In this document: positions 31,247 to 39,539 of the stretch, piece after piece
How the letters are laid out: every line of letters begins with the position of its first letter
Position numbering within the stretch: position 1 is the stretch's first letter
From: JAENWD01 sp963837165
GTDB taxonomy: Bacteria > Acidobacteriota > Vicinamibacteria > Vicinamibacterales > JAENWD01
NCBI GenBank assembly: GCA_963837165.1
Contig: CAWIMD010000002.1
Span: forward strand, 496,001-560,000
Direction of reading: 5' to 3'
Length of the DNA: 64,000 nt
Program-made: the position numbers and the translations under genes
Notes under the pieces: generated by a model
Database searches by the model: none
What the model was told of the DNA's origin: nothing
The model's input: only the letters and a program-made list of their open reading frames with translations

Positions 31247-33886
31247 CTACTGCGCCCGCAGCGTGACGAGCGGGTCCACGCGGCTGGCCCTCCGCGCGGG
31301 CAGGTAGATCGACGCGAACGACACGCCGAGCATCGCCGCGGCCAGGCCGCCGAACACCCACGGGTCGTGCGCGGCGACGCCGAACAGGAGCTGGTCCAGG
31401 AAGGCGGAGGCGAACCAGGCCCCCAATAGACCCAGCGCGACCCCGAGGGCGGCCAGCCGCATGCCGTCGCCGACGACCAGCCGCCTGACCGAGGCCGGAT
31501 CGGCGCCGATGGCGAGGCGCAGGCCGATTTCCTGCCGCCGCTCCCCCACCATCAGCGACAGCACGCCGTAGATGCCCAGGGAGGCCAGCACGAGCGCGAG
31601 GCCCGCGAAGCCGGTCAGCAGCCGCATCTCGGTGCGTCGCTGCAACATCTCGTCGTCCACGATGGCGGTCATCGGCTCGACGCGTTCCACCGGCTGCTGG
31701 GGGTCCACGGCCCAGACCGCCTGACGAATCTCGGCGGCAAGACTGGCGGGATCGCCGGCGGCGCGCACGACCAGGTCGCGCGGCCACATCCAGTTGCCCT
31801 CGGACTGCTCCAGCGGGAAGTACATCTCCGCGCGTGCCGGCTGGTCGAGCCCCATCGAACGGACGTCCTCCACCATGCCCACCACTGTGAGCCACGGGGT
31901 GTCGGGCCCGTCGTCGATCCGGAGGCGCTGACCGATCGCCTGGCCCTCCGGCCAGTACGTCCGGGCCATCGTCTCGTTCACGATGACGGCGCCCGCGGCG
32001 GCAGACGTGTCGCGCGCGTCGAACAGGCGCCCCGCGACGAGCGCCATCCGCATCGTTTCCATGAAGCCCGGCGTGACCACGCGGTTGTTGGCGTCGTAGG
32101 ACAGCCTGGGATCGGGGCGCGTCGTGCCCTCCGGGATGAAGCCGGTGGTGCCGCCCTTCCAGACCAGCGGCAGCGCGCTCGTGATGCCCGCCGACCGCAC
32201 CCCGGGCAGTGCGCGCACGCGGTCCAGGACACGCTCGGCGAACGATACGCGCCTCGGGAAGTCCGCATACGCCACCCGCGAAAGGCTCAGGCGTGCCGTG
32301 AGCAGCTGGCTGGCGTGGAAGCCGGGGTCGACGCCCTGCAGATTCGAGACGCTGCGCACCATCAGCGTCGCGCCGATGAGCAGCGTCAGGGCCACGGCGA
32401 TCTCGCCGACCACCAGCGCGCCGCGCCACCAGGTGCGCCGCGGGCCGATCCCGTCGCGGCCCGCCTGCTTCAGGGATCCGGTGAGATCCGTCCGGGCCAC
32501 CTGAAAGGCCGGCACCAGTCCGAAGACGATGCCGGTTCCACCCGCGAGGAGGAAGGTGAAGCTCACCACGGTCCAGTCGAGCCGGACGGCCGTCATGCCC
32601 TGCAGGGCCTCGGGCACGAGCGTCTGCAGCACGCCGAGGCTGGCGTACGCGACCAGCAGGCCGGCCGCGCCGCCGGCGATCGCGAGCAGCACGCTCTCGG
32701 TGACCAGCTGGCGCGCCAGACGCCACGACCCGGCGCCGATGGCCGCGCGCACCGCCATCTCCCGCGTCCGGCCCGAGACGCGCGCCAGCACGAGATTCGC
32801 GATGTTCGCGCAGGTGATGAGGAGGACGAGCGCCACGGACCCGACGAGGATCAGCAGGCCGACCCGGAGATCGCCCAGGTAGTCGTCGCGTACCGGCACC
32901 GCGTACATCCCGATGTCGCGGTTCGTCTCGGGATGGTCGCGGGCCATCTGCGCCGCAAGCGTGTCGAGCTCACTGTTCGCATCGGTGAGCGTGCGCCCCG
33001 GCGCGAGGCGGCCGACGACCCAGAGATAGTGGGCGGCCCGATTGTCGAGATCCTTCGCAGTGAACTGCATCGGCGCCCAGAGCTCGACGTCCCTGAACGG
33101 ATACGAGAACCGCGCCGGCATGACGCCGACGACGGTGTACTTCTCGTTGTCGAGCACGAGGTCACGCCCGAGGATCGCGGGGCTGGCGGCGAAGCGGCGC
33201 GTCCAGAGGTCGTGCCCCATGACCACGACCTTCGGTCCTCCGGGCACGTCCTCGTCCGGGCGGAACCAGCGGCCGATCTCGGGCCGGACGCCCATGACCG
33301 GAAAGAAGGAGGCTGTCGCGCCGGCTGCGCCGATCTTCTCCGGCGCGCCGCCGCCCGTGAGGCTGTAGCCCCGCAGGTCGAGGGCCGCCACGGACTGGAA
33401 TGACGACAGCCGCCGCCAGGCGGCGTAGTTGCCGGGCGCCGGTGTGTTGTGCGGAAACCCGAGTCGCGACCCGTCTTCCCAGATCGCCGCCAGGCGATCG
33501 GCGTCGGCGAACGGCAGGCTCCTGAAGAGGAGCGCGTCCACCGTGCTGAAGATCGCGGCGTTCGCTCCGACGCCGAGGGCCAGCGCGCCGACGGCGACCA
33601 GGGTGAACGCCGGGCTGCGCCCCAGCGTGCGCACGGCATAGCGCACGTCCTGCACGAACGACTCGAGGGCGTGGAGGCCCCAGGCATCGCGGCTGCGCTC
33701 CGCCACGGACGTCGGGTGGCCGAACGTCCGGCGCGCCTGCCGCTCCGCGGCGTCGTGCGCCAGGCCGCGCTCGCGGAGCCGCGCCGTCCGCAGCTCGACG
33801 TGGAGCCGCATCTCGTCCTCGAGATCCGCCGCGGCGGCGTCGCGCCGCAGGAAATACCGCAGTCGTCGCCAGAGCTCGGACACCAT
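31247..33886 (-). CDS. ADOP-type ABC transporter permease with N-terminal extension
   Basis: The 879-residue protein starts with the soluble extension typical of PadR-linked ADOPs (RRLRYFLRRDAAAADLEDEM, about residues 6-75). Two MacB-core/FtsX modules follow: V-R-Y-A-V-R-T-L-G-R-S-P-A-F-T-L, a periplasmic domain and three helices, then GALVVGEIAVALTLLIGATL, a second periplasmic domain and final helices ending SRVDPLVTLRAQ. No ATPase gene adjoins it. ATG 33886 has AAGGAG at good spacing. It lies 23 bases after a PadR gene on the same strand, so the two form an operon. Substrate unknown. Confidence 0.92.
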   Translation of the reverse strand: MVSELWRRLRYFLRRDAAAADLEDEMRLHVELRTARLRERGLAHDAAERQARRTFGHPTSVAERSRDAWGLHALESFVQDVRYAVRTLGRSPAFTLVAVGALALGVGANAAIFSTVDALLFRSLPFADADRLAAIWEDGSRLGFPHNTPAPGNYAAWRRLSSFQSVAALDLRGYSLTGGGAPEKIGAAGATASFFPVMGVRPEIGRWFRPDEDVPGGPKVVVMGHDLWTRRFAASPAILGRDLVLDNEKYTVVGVMPARFSYPFRDVELWAPMQFTAKDLDNRAAHYLWVVGRLAPGRTLTDANSELDTLAAQMARDHPETNRDIGMYAVPVRDDYLGDLRVGLLILVGSVALVLLITCANIANLVLARVSGRTREMAVRAAIGAGSWRLARQLVTESVLLAIAGGAAGLLVAYASLGVLQTLVPEALQGMTAVRLDWTVVSFTFLLAGGTGIVFGLVPAFQVARTDLTGSLKQAGRDGIGPRRTWWRGALVVGEIAVALTLLIGATLMVRSVSNLQGVDPGFHASQLLTARLSLSRVAYADFPRRVSFAERVLDRVRALPGVRSAGITSALPLVWKGGTTGFIPEGTTRPDPRLSYDANNRVVTPGFMETMRMALVAGRLFDARDTSAAAGAVIVNETMARTYWPEGQAIGQRLRIDDGPDTPWLTVVGMVEDVRSMGLDQPARAEMYFPLEQSEGNWMWPRDLVVRAAGDPASLAAEIRQAVWAVDPQQPVERVEPMTAIVDDEMLQRRTEMRLLTGFAGLALVLASLGIYGVLSLMVGERRQEIGLRLAIGADPASVRRLVVGDGMRLAALGVALGLLGAWFASAFLDQLLFGVAAHDPWVFGGLAAAMLGVSFASIYLPARRASRVDPLVTLRAQ

Positions 33887-33909
33887 CGGCTGCTCCTTCT
33901 CGTCCCGGA

Positions 33910-34248
33910 TCAGTGCGCCGGCGCCAGGACGCGGTCGATGGCCGCGGACACCCGCCGGTAGGATTCCACTTCGCGCTCCAGCTGGCGTCTGCCGGTTGCC
34001 GTCAGCCGGTAGTAGCGGGCGCGGCGGTTCTCCGGCGTCCGTCCCCACTCCCCGACAACCCAGCCCTTGACGAGCAGACGCTGGAGCGCGGGATAGAGCG
34101 ATCCCTCCTCCACGCGGAGCACGTCCTCCGACCTGGCCTGGATGGTCTCGGCGATCTCGAAGCCGTGCAGTTCGGCGCCCCGGGCCAGCGCGGTCAGGAT
34201 CAGCATTTCGAGCGTGCCCGGCGGGATGGGGGCGGCCTGTTCGGTCAT
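33910..34248 (-). CDS. PadR family transcriptional regulator
   Basis: The 112-residue protein is a PadR winged-helix repressor. It has GTLEMLILTAL at the start of the domain, H-G-F-E-I-A-E and the EEGSLYPALQRL recognition region, then the RRARYYRLTATGRRQLE wing and a short C-terminal dimerisation helix. It is the standard partner of ADOP permeases and probably represses its own operon. A 21-bp palindrome overlaps its start codon, which fits autoregulation. Confidence 0.95.
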   Translation of the reverse strand: MTEQAAPIPPGTLEMLILTALARGAELHGFEIAETIQARSEDVLRVEEGSLYPALQRLLVKGWVVGEWGRTPENRRARYYRLTATGRRQLEREVESYRRVSAAIDRVLAPAH

Positions 34249-34268
34249 GACATAGACAGACTATGTCA
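34248..34268. promoter_or_regulatory. PadR operator palindrome overlapping the start codon
   Basis: TGACATAG and CTATGTCA form a perfect 8-bp inverted repeat around ACAGA, and the last base of the padR start codon lies inside the left arm. A repressor bound here would block transcription or initiation directly. The same position implies a very short or absent 5' leader. Confidence 0.65.
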
Positions 34269-34386
34269 CTGAGACGAGGTTCGCCACGGGGAAGTTGCAT
34301 GACGCCCCGTCTTGCTGCGGGCGCCGGTGATTGGGGATACTGGCGGACGTGGCTGGAGCAGGGCCCGGCCGCGGAAGGATGGCAGG

Positions 34387-34899
34387 ATGACAGGGCGTCC
34401 CGGGACCGACGAGATCGCGCAGTACCACTTCACGTACATCGACAAGGTGCCCGACGGCGACGTCCGGGCGATCCTGCGGACGCAGCGCTCGGAGACGGCC
34501 GCGGTCTTCAGCGGCATCTCGGAGGCGCAGTCGCGCTCGCGGTACGCGCCCGGCAAGTGGAGCATCCGCGAGGTGCTCGGGCACATCAACGATTGCGAGC
34601 GGATGTTCACCTTCCGCGCGTTCTGGTTCGCGCGCGGCCTGGGCGGGTCGTTGCCGAGCTTCGACCAGGACGTGGCGAGCCGGCACGCGGGCGCCGACGA
34701 GCGTCCGCTGGCCAGCCATCTCGAGGAATTCCTGGCCATCCGCGGCGCCTCACTGCTGCTGTTCGACCAGATGCCGGCAGAAGGCTGGGCGCGGCGTGGC
34801 GTCGCCAGTGACAATCCGATGAGCGTCCGCGGCCTGGCCTACGTCACCGCGGGCCACGTGGAGCACCACCTGCGGATCCTCCGCGAGCGCTACCTGTAG
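34387..34899 (+). CDS. DinB/YfiT-like putative metal-dependent protein
   Basis: The 170-residue protein has the DinB four-helix bundle pattern. YAPGKWSIREVLGHINDCERMF places the first metal-ligand histidine, and VTAGHVEHHLRILRERY holds the second and third histidines near the C-terminus. Family members are often thiol transferases or stress proteins, with the metal site at one end of the bundle. ATG 34387 follows GGCAGG and starts just before the conserved region. It is divergent from the PadR-ADOP operon. Confidence 0.88.
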   Translation: MTGRPGTDEIAQYHFTYIDKVPDGDVRAILRTQRSETAAVFSGISEAQSRSRYAPGKWSIREVLGHINDCERMFTFRAFWFARGLGGSLPSFDQDVASRHAGADERPLASHLEEFLAIRGASLLLFDQMPAEGWARRGVASDNPMSVRGLAYVTAGHVEHHLRILRERYL

Positions 34900-34910
34900 A
34901 AATCCGTGTA

Positions 34911-35033
34911 GAAATCCGATCGGGACGAATTCGGGCCGCCCGTCGAAATCCGATCGGGACGAATTTCGCGTAAGCATCGGCAAGCACGGGAGTTCGGCCG
35001 TGGCGTGGCGGAAATTCGTCCCGATCGGATTTT
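34911..35033. repeat. Second palindromic repeat family: two direct and one inverted copy
   Basis: A 23-base element, GAAATCCGATCGGGACGAAT plus TTC, occurs at 34945-34967. A near-identical direct copy lies at 34911-34933, and an inverted copy at 35011-35033 matches at 22 of 23 positions. The inverted pair can form a 23-bp stem around a 43-base loop just after the DinB gene, so it may work as a terminator or be a mobile fold-back element. Nothing else is seen between 34900 and the promoter at 35104. Confidence 0.8.
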
Positions 35034-35103
35034 CAGAACGGTCGGGGCCCGCGGCCGACAGGCCATGGCTGGAGCGGCCTCGCCCGCGAGCGCGCGGGAA
35101 CTC

Positions 35104-35132
35104 TTGACGACGCCCGGTCACGGTGCTATAAA
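35104..35132 (+). promoter_or_regulatory. Predicted sigma-70 promoter of blaI-M56 operon
   Basis: TTGACG at 35104-35109 and TATAAA at 35127-35132, with a 17-base spacer, give a near-consensus promoter. Transcription would begin around 35139, at the edge of the operator that follows. Confidence 0.75.
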
Positions 35133-35142
35133 GCTCGCATGT

Positions 35143-35160
35143 ATGTTATAAACATAACAT
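35143..35160. promoter_or_regulatory. BlaI-type operator palindrome overlapping the start codon
   Basis: ATGTTAT-AAAC-ATAACAT is a perfect 7-bp inverted repeat between the predicted transcription start and the blaI ATG, which it overlaps by two bases. BlaI/MecI repressors bind AT-rich dyads of this type, so autoregulation is likely. Confidence 0.75.
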
Positions 35161-35551
35161 GTCAAGCAGGCGACGGCACCAGGCGCTGACCCGGCGCGAA
35201 CGGCAGATCATGGACGTGCTGTACCGCCGCGGGCGCGCGACCGCCGCGGAGATCCTCGCCGATGTGCCGGGCGCGACGAGCGACTCCACCGTCCGCACCC
35301 AGCTGCGGGTCCTCGAGGCCAAGGGCCACGTCCGGCACCAGGAGGTCGGGTTGCGGTACGTCTACTCGCCCACCGTGCCGCGGCACGCGGCGCGCCGGTC
35401 GGCGCTCAAGCACCTCGTGGAGACCTTCTTCGACGGATCGAGCGCCAAGCTGGTCGCGGCGCTGCTCGGCGGCGACGGCGCCGCCATCACCGACGAGGAG
35501 CTCGATCGGATCGACGCCCTCGTGAGAAGCGCACGGAGCAGCCCGCGATGA
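35159..35551 (+). CDS. BlaI/MecI/CopY family transcriptional repressor
   Basis: The 130-residue protein has the BlaI winged helix (residues about 10-80, with LTRRERQIMDVLYRRGRATAAEIL and STVRTQLRVLEAKGHV). The dimerisation tail follows, with HLVETFFDGSSAKLVAALL. BlaI repressors are inactivated by proteolysis triggered by a partner M56 membrane protein, and that gene overlaps this one by four bases. The promoter and operator lie directly upstream. Despite the family name, no beta-lactamase gene is present, so the regulon is probably different. Confidence 0.95.
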   Translation: MSSRRRHQALTRRERQIMDVLYRRGRATAAEILADVPGATSDSTVRTQLRVLEAKGHVRHQEVGLRYVYSPTVPRHAARRSALKHLVETFFDGSSAKLVAALLGGDGAAITDEELDRIDALVRSARSSPR

Positions 35552-37149
35552 CGCTGCTGGCGGGCCTCGTTCTCCGGTCCACGATCGTGCTGCTGGCCGG
35601 CCTGGGCGCGGCGGCGGCGTTGAGGGGCCGATCTGCGAGCCTCCGTCATTTCGTGCTCGCCACGGCGCTGGTCGCCGCGGCGCTCGTCGGGCCGCTCGGC
35701 CTGGCCCTGCCCGGCTGGGAACTGCCGTCCCCATCCGAGGCGAGGCCCTCGGCCCAGAGCGCGGCCGCAGCCGTTACCACCGACGTCCAGGCGCTCGCCC
35801 GCGCGCGTGGTCCGGTGCGCGCCACGATCGATGTCCGCCCGCTCGTTATCCTCTGGGGGCTCGGTACCGCGCTGATGGCGATGGCGCTCGGCGTCGGCAT
35901 GCTGAGGGTCCGGCGCATCGGGCGATCGGCGCGGCCTCTCCACGAAGACAGCCGGTGGCTGCGGCTGGCCCGGGAACGTGCGCACGAGTGCGATGCCCGG
36001 CGGCCCGTCTCCATTCTCCTGTCGTCGGCTCCGGTGTGCCTGGGCACCTGGGGCTCGATTCGACCCCGCATCGTCCTGCCGGCGGGCGCGGACGGCTGGA
36101 GCGACGCGCGCATCCACGCGGTGCTCTGCCACGAGCTGGCCCACGTCCGGCGGCACGACTGGCTCGTGCAGCTGGCGGCTGAAATCGTACGCGCGGTGTT
36201 CTGGTTCAACCCCCTGGCCTGGATTGCCGCCGCCCGCCTGCGCCGCGAGAGCGAGCGGGCCTGCGACGACTGCGTGCTGCGGTCCGGCATTCCGGCGGCC
36301 GACTACGCCTCTGAGTTGACCGATCTCGCCCGCCTTGCACGCGGGGCGACCCGCCCGGCTCCCGTCATGGCCATGGCCCGCTCGTCGTCTCTCCACGGAA
36401 GGATTGCCGCCATGCTGAACCCCGCGATCGATCGCCGACCGCTGACCCGCGCTGCCGTCGTCTGGACGATTGCCGCCCTCGTGGGCGTCACTGCACCCGT
36501 TGCGGCGCTCCGTCCTACGCAAGACTCGCCCATGCCACTCACCGGGGCGGTGTACGACCCCACCGGCGCCGCCCTTCCCGAAGTGGCGATTACCCTGTCG
36601 GCCGACGGGCACGATCCGCTTCATGCCACCACCGACGGATCGGGGCGCTTCACGCTCCCCGCGGTCGCCCCGGGGGACTACGTGCTCCAGGCCTCGCTCG
36701 CTGGCTTTCGCCCGCTCACGTACGACCTGACGCTCCAGCACGCACGCGACTGGAACCAGGCCATCACGCTGCAGGTCGGTGTGGTGAGCGAGACGATCAG
36801 TGTGCAGGCGAGCCGCATGGCCGCACCTGCGTCGGCGCCGAGCGGCTCACCGACTCGAATCAAGGTCGGCGGCAACATCCGCGCGCCCCGCAAGGTTCAC
36901 GACGTGCAGCCGCGGTATCCCCAGTCGATGCGCGAGGCCGGGCAGGAGGGGATCGTGACCATGGAAGCGGTCATCGGGCGCGACGGATTGGTCACCTCCG
37001 TGGGTGTCCTGAGCGGCCATGTCCACCCGGACCTCGCGCTGGCGGCTGTCGACGCCGTCCGGCAATGGCGCTTCCAGCCGACGCTGCTGAATGGCGCGCC
37101 GGTCGAGGTGGCGATGACGGTCGCGGTGGCCTTCACGCTGTCGCCATAG
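35548..37149 (+). CDS. M56 metallopeptidase with carboxypeptidase-regulatory and TonB C-terminal domains
   Basis: The 533-residue membrane protein has BlaR1-like helices in residues 1-60 and 95-120. A cytoplasmic M56 zinc peptidase domain carries HELAH at residues 195-199 and a downstream ERACDD motif. After a further helix (about 305-325) come a carboxypeptidase-regulatory beta domain (about 330-410) and a TonB C-terminal domain (about 450-533, with VQPRYPQSMREAGQEG). There is no penicillin-binding sensor domain as in true BlaR1. The tail would lie in the periplasm and could sense a TonB-linked or envelope signal, leading to cleavage of the BlaI partner. The operon is overlapping. Confidence 0.9.
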   Translation: MTLLAGLVLRSTIVLLAGLGAAAALRGRSASLRHFVLATALVAAALVGPLGLALPGWELPSPSEARPSAQSAAAAVTTDVQALARARGPVRATIDVRPLVILWGLGTALMAMALGVGMLRVRRIGRSARPLHEDSRWLRLARERAHECDARRPVSILLSSAPVCLGTWGSIRPRIVLPAGADGWSDARIHAVLCHELAHVRRHDWLVQLAAEIVRAVFWFNPLAWIAAARLRRESERACDDCVLRSGIPAADYASELTDLARLARGATRPAPVMAMARSSSLHGRIAAMLNPAIDRRPLTRAAVVWTIAALVGVTAPVAALRPTQDSPMPLTGAVYDPTGAALPEVAITLSADGHDPLHATTDGSGRFTLPAVAPGDYVLQASLAGFRPLTYDLTLQHARDWNQAITLQVGVVSETISVQASRMAAPASAPSGSPTRIKVGGNIRAPRKVHDVQPRYPQSMREAGQEGIVTMEAVIGRDGLVTSVGVLSGHVHPDLALAAVDAVRQWRFQPTLLNGAPVEVAMTVAVAFTLSP

Positions 37150-37200
37150 GGATGCGGGACTGGCGGCCGGGCCGGCGCGCGTCTTGCTCCTCACCTGTCC

Positions 37201-38058
37201 ATGACTCCTGGACGTGCGCGGCCGGCGGCCCCTGCCCGGACATCGCTTTCGCGGTTGGTATGCGATCCCCGAATCTCGTGTGCCTGCCTGCCGCTGGTGC
37301 TCGCCCTCTCGGCACCGCCATCCGAGGAGCATCGGCCTGTCCGGGTGCAGCACGCCGACGGCGAGTTCCACTCCCGCCTGGTACTCACCACTCTCGACGG
37401 CACGGCCATCGCGGACGGCAGCCTGGCGCAGACGGTCGAGGGCGAGCGCGTGACCGCACACCTCGTGTTTCACTTCAACGATGGATCGGCACACGACGAA
37501 ACGACGGTCTTCACCGAGCGCGAGGTGTTCCGGCTCGTGAGCGATCACGTCGTGCAGAACGGACCGAGCTTCCCGCCCGCCTTGGATCTCTCGATTGACG
37601 TGCCCGCCGGTCGGATCCGGGTCGGCTACACCGACGAGGGGGGGACGCGCAGGACGAAGGTCGAGCACGAGGACCTGCCGCCGGACCTGGCCAACGGCAT
37701 GATTCCCGTCCTCCTGATGAACCTCGCGGGGGATGTGCCGCGCGCCCTGTCGTACATCGCGCCCGACTCGACGCCCCGGCTCGTCGCCCTGGACGTGAGC
37801 GCCGCCGGCACCGAGCGGGTCCGCGTCGGTGGCGTCGAGCGCACGGCGACGAACTACCGGCTGACGGTGAATCTCGGCGCCCTGACCGGGGCGTTCGCGC
37901 GGCTGCTGGGGCGGCAGCCGCCAGACTCCCATGTCTGGATCGCACGCGACGGTACGCCGGCGTTCGTGAAATCGGAGCAGCCCCTCTACGCGGGCGGCCC
38001 GGTGTGGCGCATCGAGCTGACCGGCGTCGACTCGCCCGCGGAGCCCGCGGCACGGTAG
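37201..38058 (+). CDS. Conserved hypothetical protein, probably secreted
   Basis: I do not recognise the family. The 285-residue product has a basic N-terminus and a hydrophobic stretch (CACLPLVLALSAPP, about residues 28-41) that could be an export signal. A mostly beta-strand sequence follows, with repeated short Asp/Gly turns and a conserved-looking ending, SEQPLYAGGPVWRIELTG. The pattern resembles periplasmic or outer-membrane-associated proteins of the DUF3108-like kind, but the match is weak. It follows the M56 gene by 51 bases on the same strand, so it may belong to the BlaI-controlled transcript. Confidence 0.6.
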   Translation: MTPGRARPAAPARTSLSRLVCDPRISCACLPLVLALSAPPSEEHRPVRVQHADGEFHSRLVLTTLDGTAIADGSLAQTVEGERVTAHLVFHFNDGSAHDETTVFTEREVFRLVSDHVVQNGPSFPPALDLSIDVPAGRIRVGYTDEGGTRRTKVEHEDLPPDLANGMIPVLLMNLAGDVPRALSYIAPDSTPRLVALDVSAAGTERVRVGGVERTATNYRLTVNLGALTGAFARLLGRQPPDSHVWIARDGTPAFVKSEQPLYAGGPVWRIELTGVDSPAEPAAR

Positions 38059-38094
38059 CCCCGGAGCGCACGTCAGCTGGCGCGCCCGGGCGCA

Positions 38095-38180
38095 TGTAGC
38101 GCAGACCTTCAGGTCTGCCCGCGTCTGCCCGCGTCTGCCCGCGCGGCGCGCAAACTGGCAGGCCTGAAGGCCTGCGCTAC
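38095..38180. repeat. REP pair with CTGCCCGCGT reiteration
   Basis: A variant REP (GCAGACC-TTC-AGGTCTGCC) at 38095 faces a standard REP at about 38156-38180. Between them, GTCTGCCCGC is reiterated three times. The second REP has landed inside an ankyrin-type coding sequence and supplies its stop codon. Confidence 0.85.
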
Positions 38181-38281
38181 ACGACCGGTACTGAAGGCCA
38201 CAGGTCAGGGTGTTGATCGAGGAGCCGGCCGACCGCGTCGAGGTCACCGGCGCGGACGGCGTCCACCAGCGCGTCAGCCAC
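38177..38281 (-). pseudogene. 5' fragment of an ankyrin-repeat gene truncated by a REP
   Basis: Reading from GTG 38281 gives a 34-residue peptide that starts like an ankyrin-repeat protein (V-A-D-A-L-V-D-A-V-R-A-G-D-L-D-A-V), with R-L-L-D-Q-H-P-D-L following. It then ends at a TAG that belongs to the REP palindrome. The start overlaps the end of the acetyltransferase gene by eight bases (GTGGCTGA), as expected of a former third gene in that operon. The rest of the ankyrin gene is gone. Confidence 0.65.
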
Positions 38282-38867
38282 CGTGGATTCCCTCCGATCC
38301 ATCGACAGGCGGCAGCTCCTTGTACATGATCGTTGCGGGCTCGAGCCCCGTCGTCGTGGACCCGCGGGAATAACGCGGGATCACGCCGACCGTCACGTAG
38401 CCGAGCGAGCGGTAGAGTGTCTCGGCGTGGCTCCCCGTCCAGGTGTCGAGCGTGAGCAGCGTCCGGCCTTCTTCGCGTGCCACGTCCTCGAGGGCCAGCA
38501 TCAGGCCGCGGGCGATCCCGCGGCGTCGGGCCGTCGGGTGCACGAGCAGCTTCAGCACCTCGGCTCGGTGCGATTGATTCGGTGGCGTGGCCAGATCGAG
38601 CTGCACGGTCCCGACGATCTGCGCGTCAAGTCGCGCGAGGAGCACGCGCCGCGTGCCCGCCCGGACGCCGGGCAGCACTCGATCGATCCAGAAGGCGCGC
38701 GCCTCGGCCGGCGAGAACGGGACGACGAAGCTCACGCCGGCGCCGTCGTGGACCACGCCGTGCAGAATGGCCGCGAGCATGTCGAGATCGGCCGGGCGAT
38801 CGGCGGCATCGCCTGGACGCCACGACTCGATGCGTGCGGGACTCGCCGCCCGTGCACGGTCGATCAT
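38274..38867 (-). CDS. GNAT family N-acetyltransferase
   Basis: The 197-residue protein has a GNAT fold. A substrate-side segment (about residues 25-80) precedes the acetyl-CoA-binding motif V-H-P-T-A-R-R-R-G-I-A-R-G-L (near 118-131). Motif B follows, with TLDTWTGSHAETLYRSLGY. Its start overlaps the stop of the upstream XRE-cupin regulator by four bases (ATGA), so the two are co-translated. The substrate is unknown; the pairing suggests detoxification or modification of a small amine sensed by the regulator. Confidence 0.92.
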   Translation of the reverse strand: MIDRARAASPARIESWRPGDAADRPADLDMLAAILHGVVHDGAGVSFVVPFSPAEARAFWIDRVLPGVRAGTRRVLLARLDAQIVGTVQLDLATPPNQSHRAEVLKLLVHPTARRRGIARGLMLALEDVAREEGRTLLTLDTWTGSHAETLYRSLGYVTVGVIPRYSRGSTTTGLEPATIMYKELPPVDGSEGIHGG

Positions 38868-39451
38868 GGCCGCACGATCGCAACGAGGTATCGTGCGTCC
38901 TTCTTGCCCGTCGCCTGGAACCTCGTGGGGCCGGCCAGCAGATAGCGGAGGCAGTCGCCCGCGCGGAGCTGGACGTCGGTGCCGTCCACGGTGACCGTCA
39001 GCGCGCCGTCGAGCATCCACAGGTGGTGCTCGAGTCCCGCGATCGGCGAGGTCTCGAACGAGACGGAGGCGTCGGCCGGCAGGCGCACCTCCACGAGCTC
39101 GCCGCGCAGACCCGGGCCGGGCGGCGACACCATGCGGCGCCGATACCCGCTCTCCGGATCCGTCCACTCGGCCTGTCCGTCAGCCGGCACGAGATCGGGA
39201 GGCGGGCTCTCGGCATCGGCCATGAGGCGCGACAGCGTCCAGCCGTACGCCGCGCAGAGTCTCCCGAGCATGGCCGCCGTCGGGCTCAACTCGCCCCGTT
39301 CGAGGCGCGAGAGCGTCGCGCGGCTGATGCCCGTCCGCTCGGCGAGGGCGTCGAGCGACCACGCGTGCTCGGCGCGCAGCTGGGCCAGCCGCTGCGCGAT
39401 GCGGCGCTCGACGTCCTGGTCCACGGTGGGCGGGGCGACGTTCGCTGCCAT
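38864..39451 (-). CDS. XRE family regulator with cupin domain
   Basis: The 195-residue protein has an N-terminal helix-turn-helix (residues about 17-72, with LDALAERTGISRATLSRLERGE). A C-terminal cupin follows (about 110-190), with GLEHHLWMLDGALTVTVDG. Such proteins usually repress a neighbouring metabolic gene and respond to a small ligand bound in the cupin. It is the first gene of an operon with the GNAT enzyme. A cluster of ATCTC/GAGAT half-sites overlaps its start codon, which fits autoregulation. Confidence 0.93.
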   Translation of the reverse strand: MAANVAPPTVDQDVERRIAQRLAQLRAEHAWSLDALAERTGISRATLSRLERGELSPTAAMLGRLCAAYGWTLSRLMADAESPPPDLVPADGQAEWTDPESGYRRRMVSPPGPGLRGELVEVRLPADASVSFETSPIAGLEHHLWMLDGALTVTVDGTDVQLRAGDCLRYLLAGPTRFQATGKKDARYLVAIVRP

Positions 39452-39484
39452 CTCGGTACAGAGATGCTATCTCAGCAGTGAGAT
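39450..39484. promoter_or_regulatory. Operator cluster of alternating ATCTC/GAGAT half-sites
   Basis: ATCTC (39450-39454), GAGAT (39461-39465), ATCTC (39469-39473) and GAGAT (39480-39484) alternate with spacers of 6, 3 and 6 bases. They include the perfect dyad ATCTCA-GCAG-TGAGAT at 39469-39484. They overlap the start codon and upstream region of the XRE gene and probably bind that regulator as a dimer or tetramer. Confidence 0.65.
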
Positions 39485-39539
39485 TCGACGCAAGTGTGCC
39501 ACTGGCGTCTCCACCGTTCCGCATTGATACACAAGGGTC

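Noticed and set aside
31044..31307. Repetitive F-V-A-F protein and its minus-strand E-H-E-G-H counterpart
   Set aside because: The 41-bp period changes frame with each copy and there are no coding signals; it is a minisatellite.
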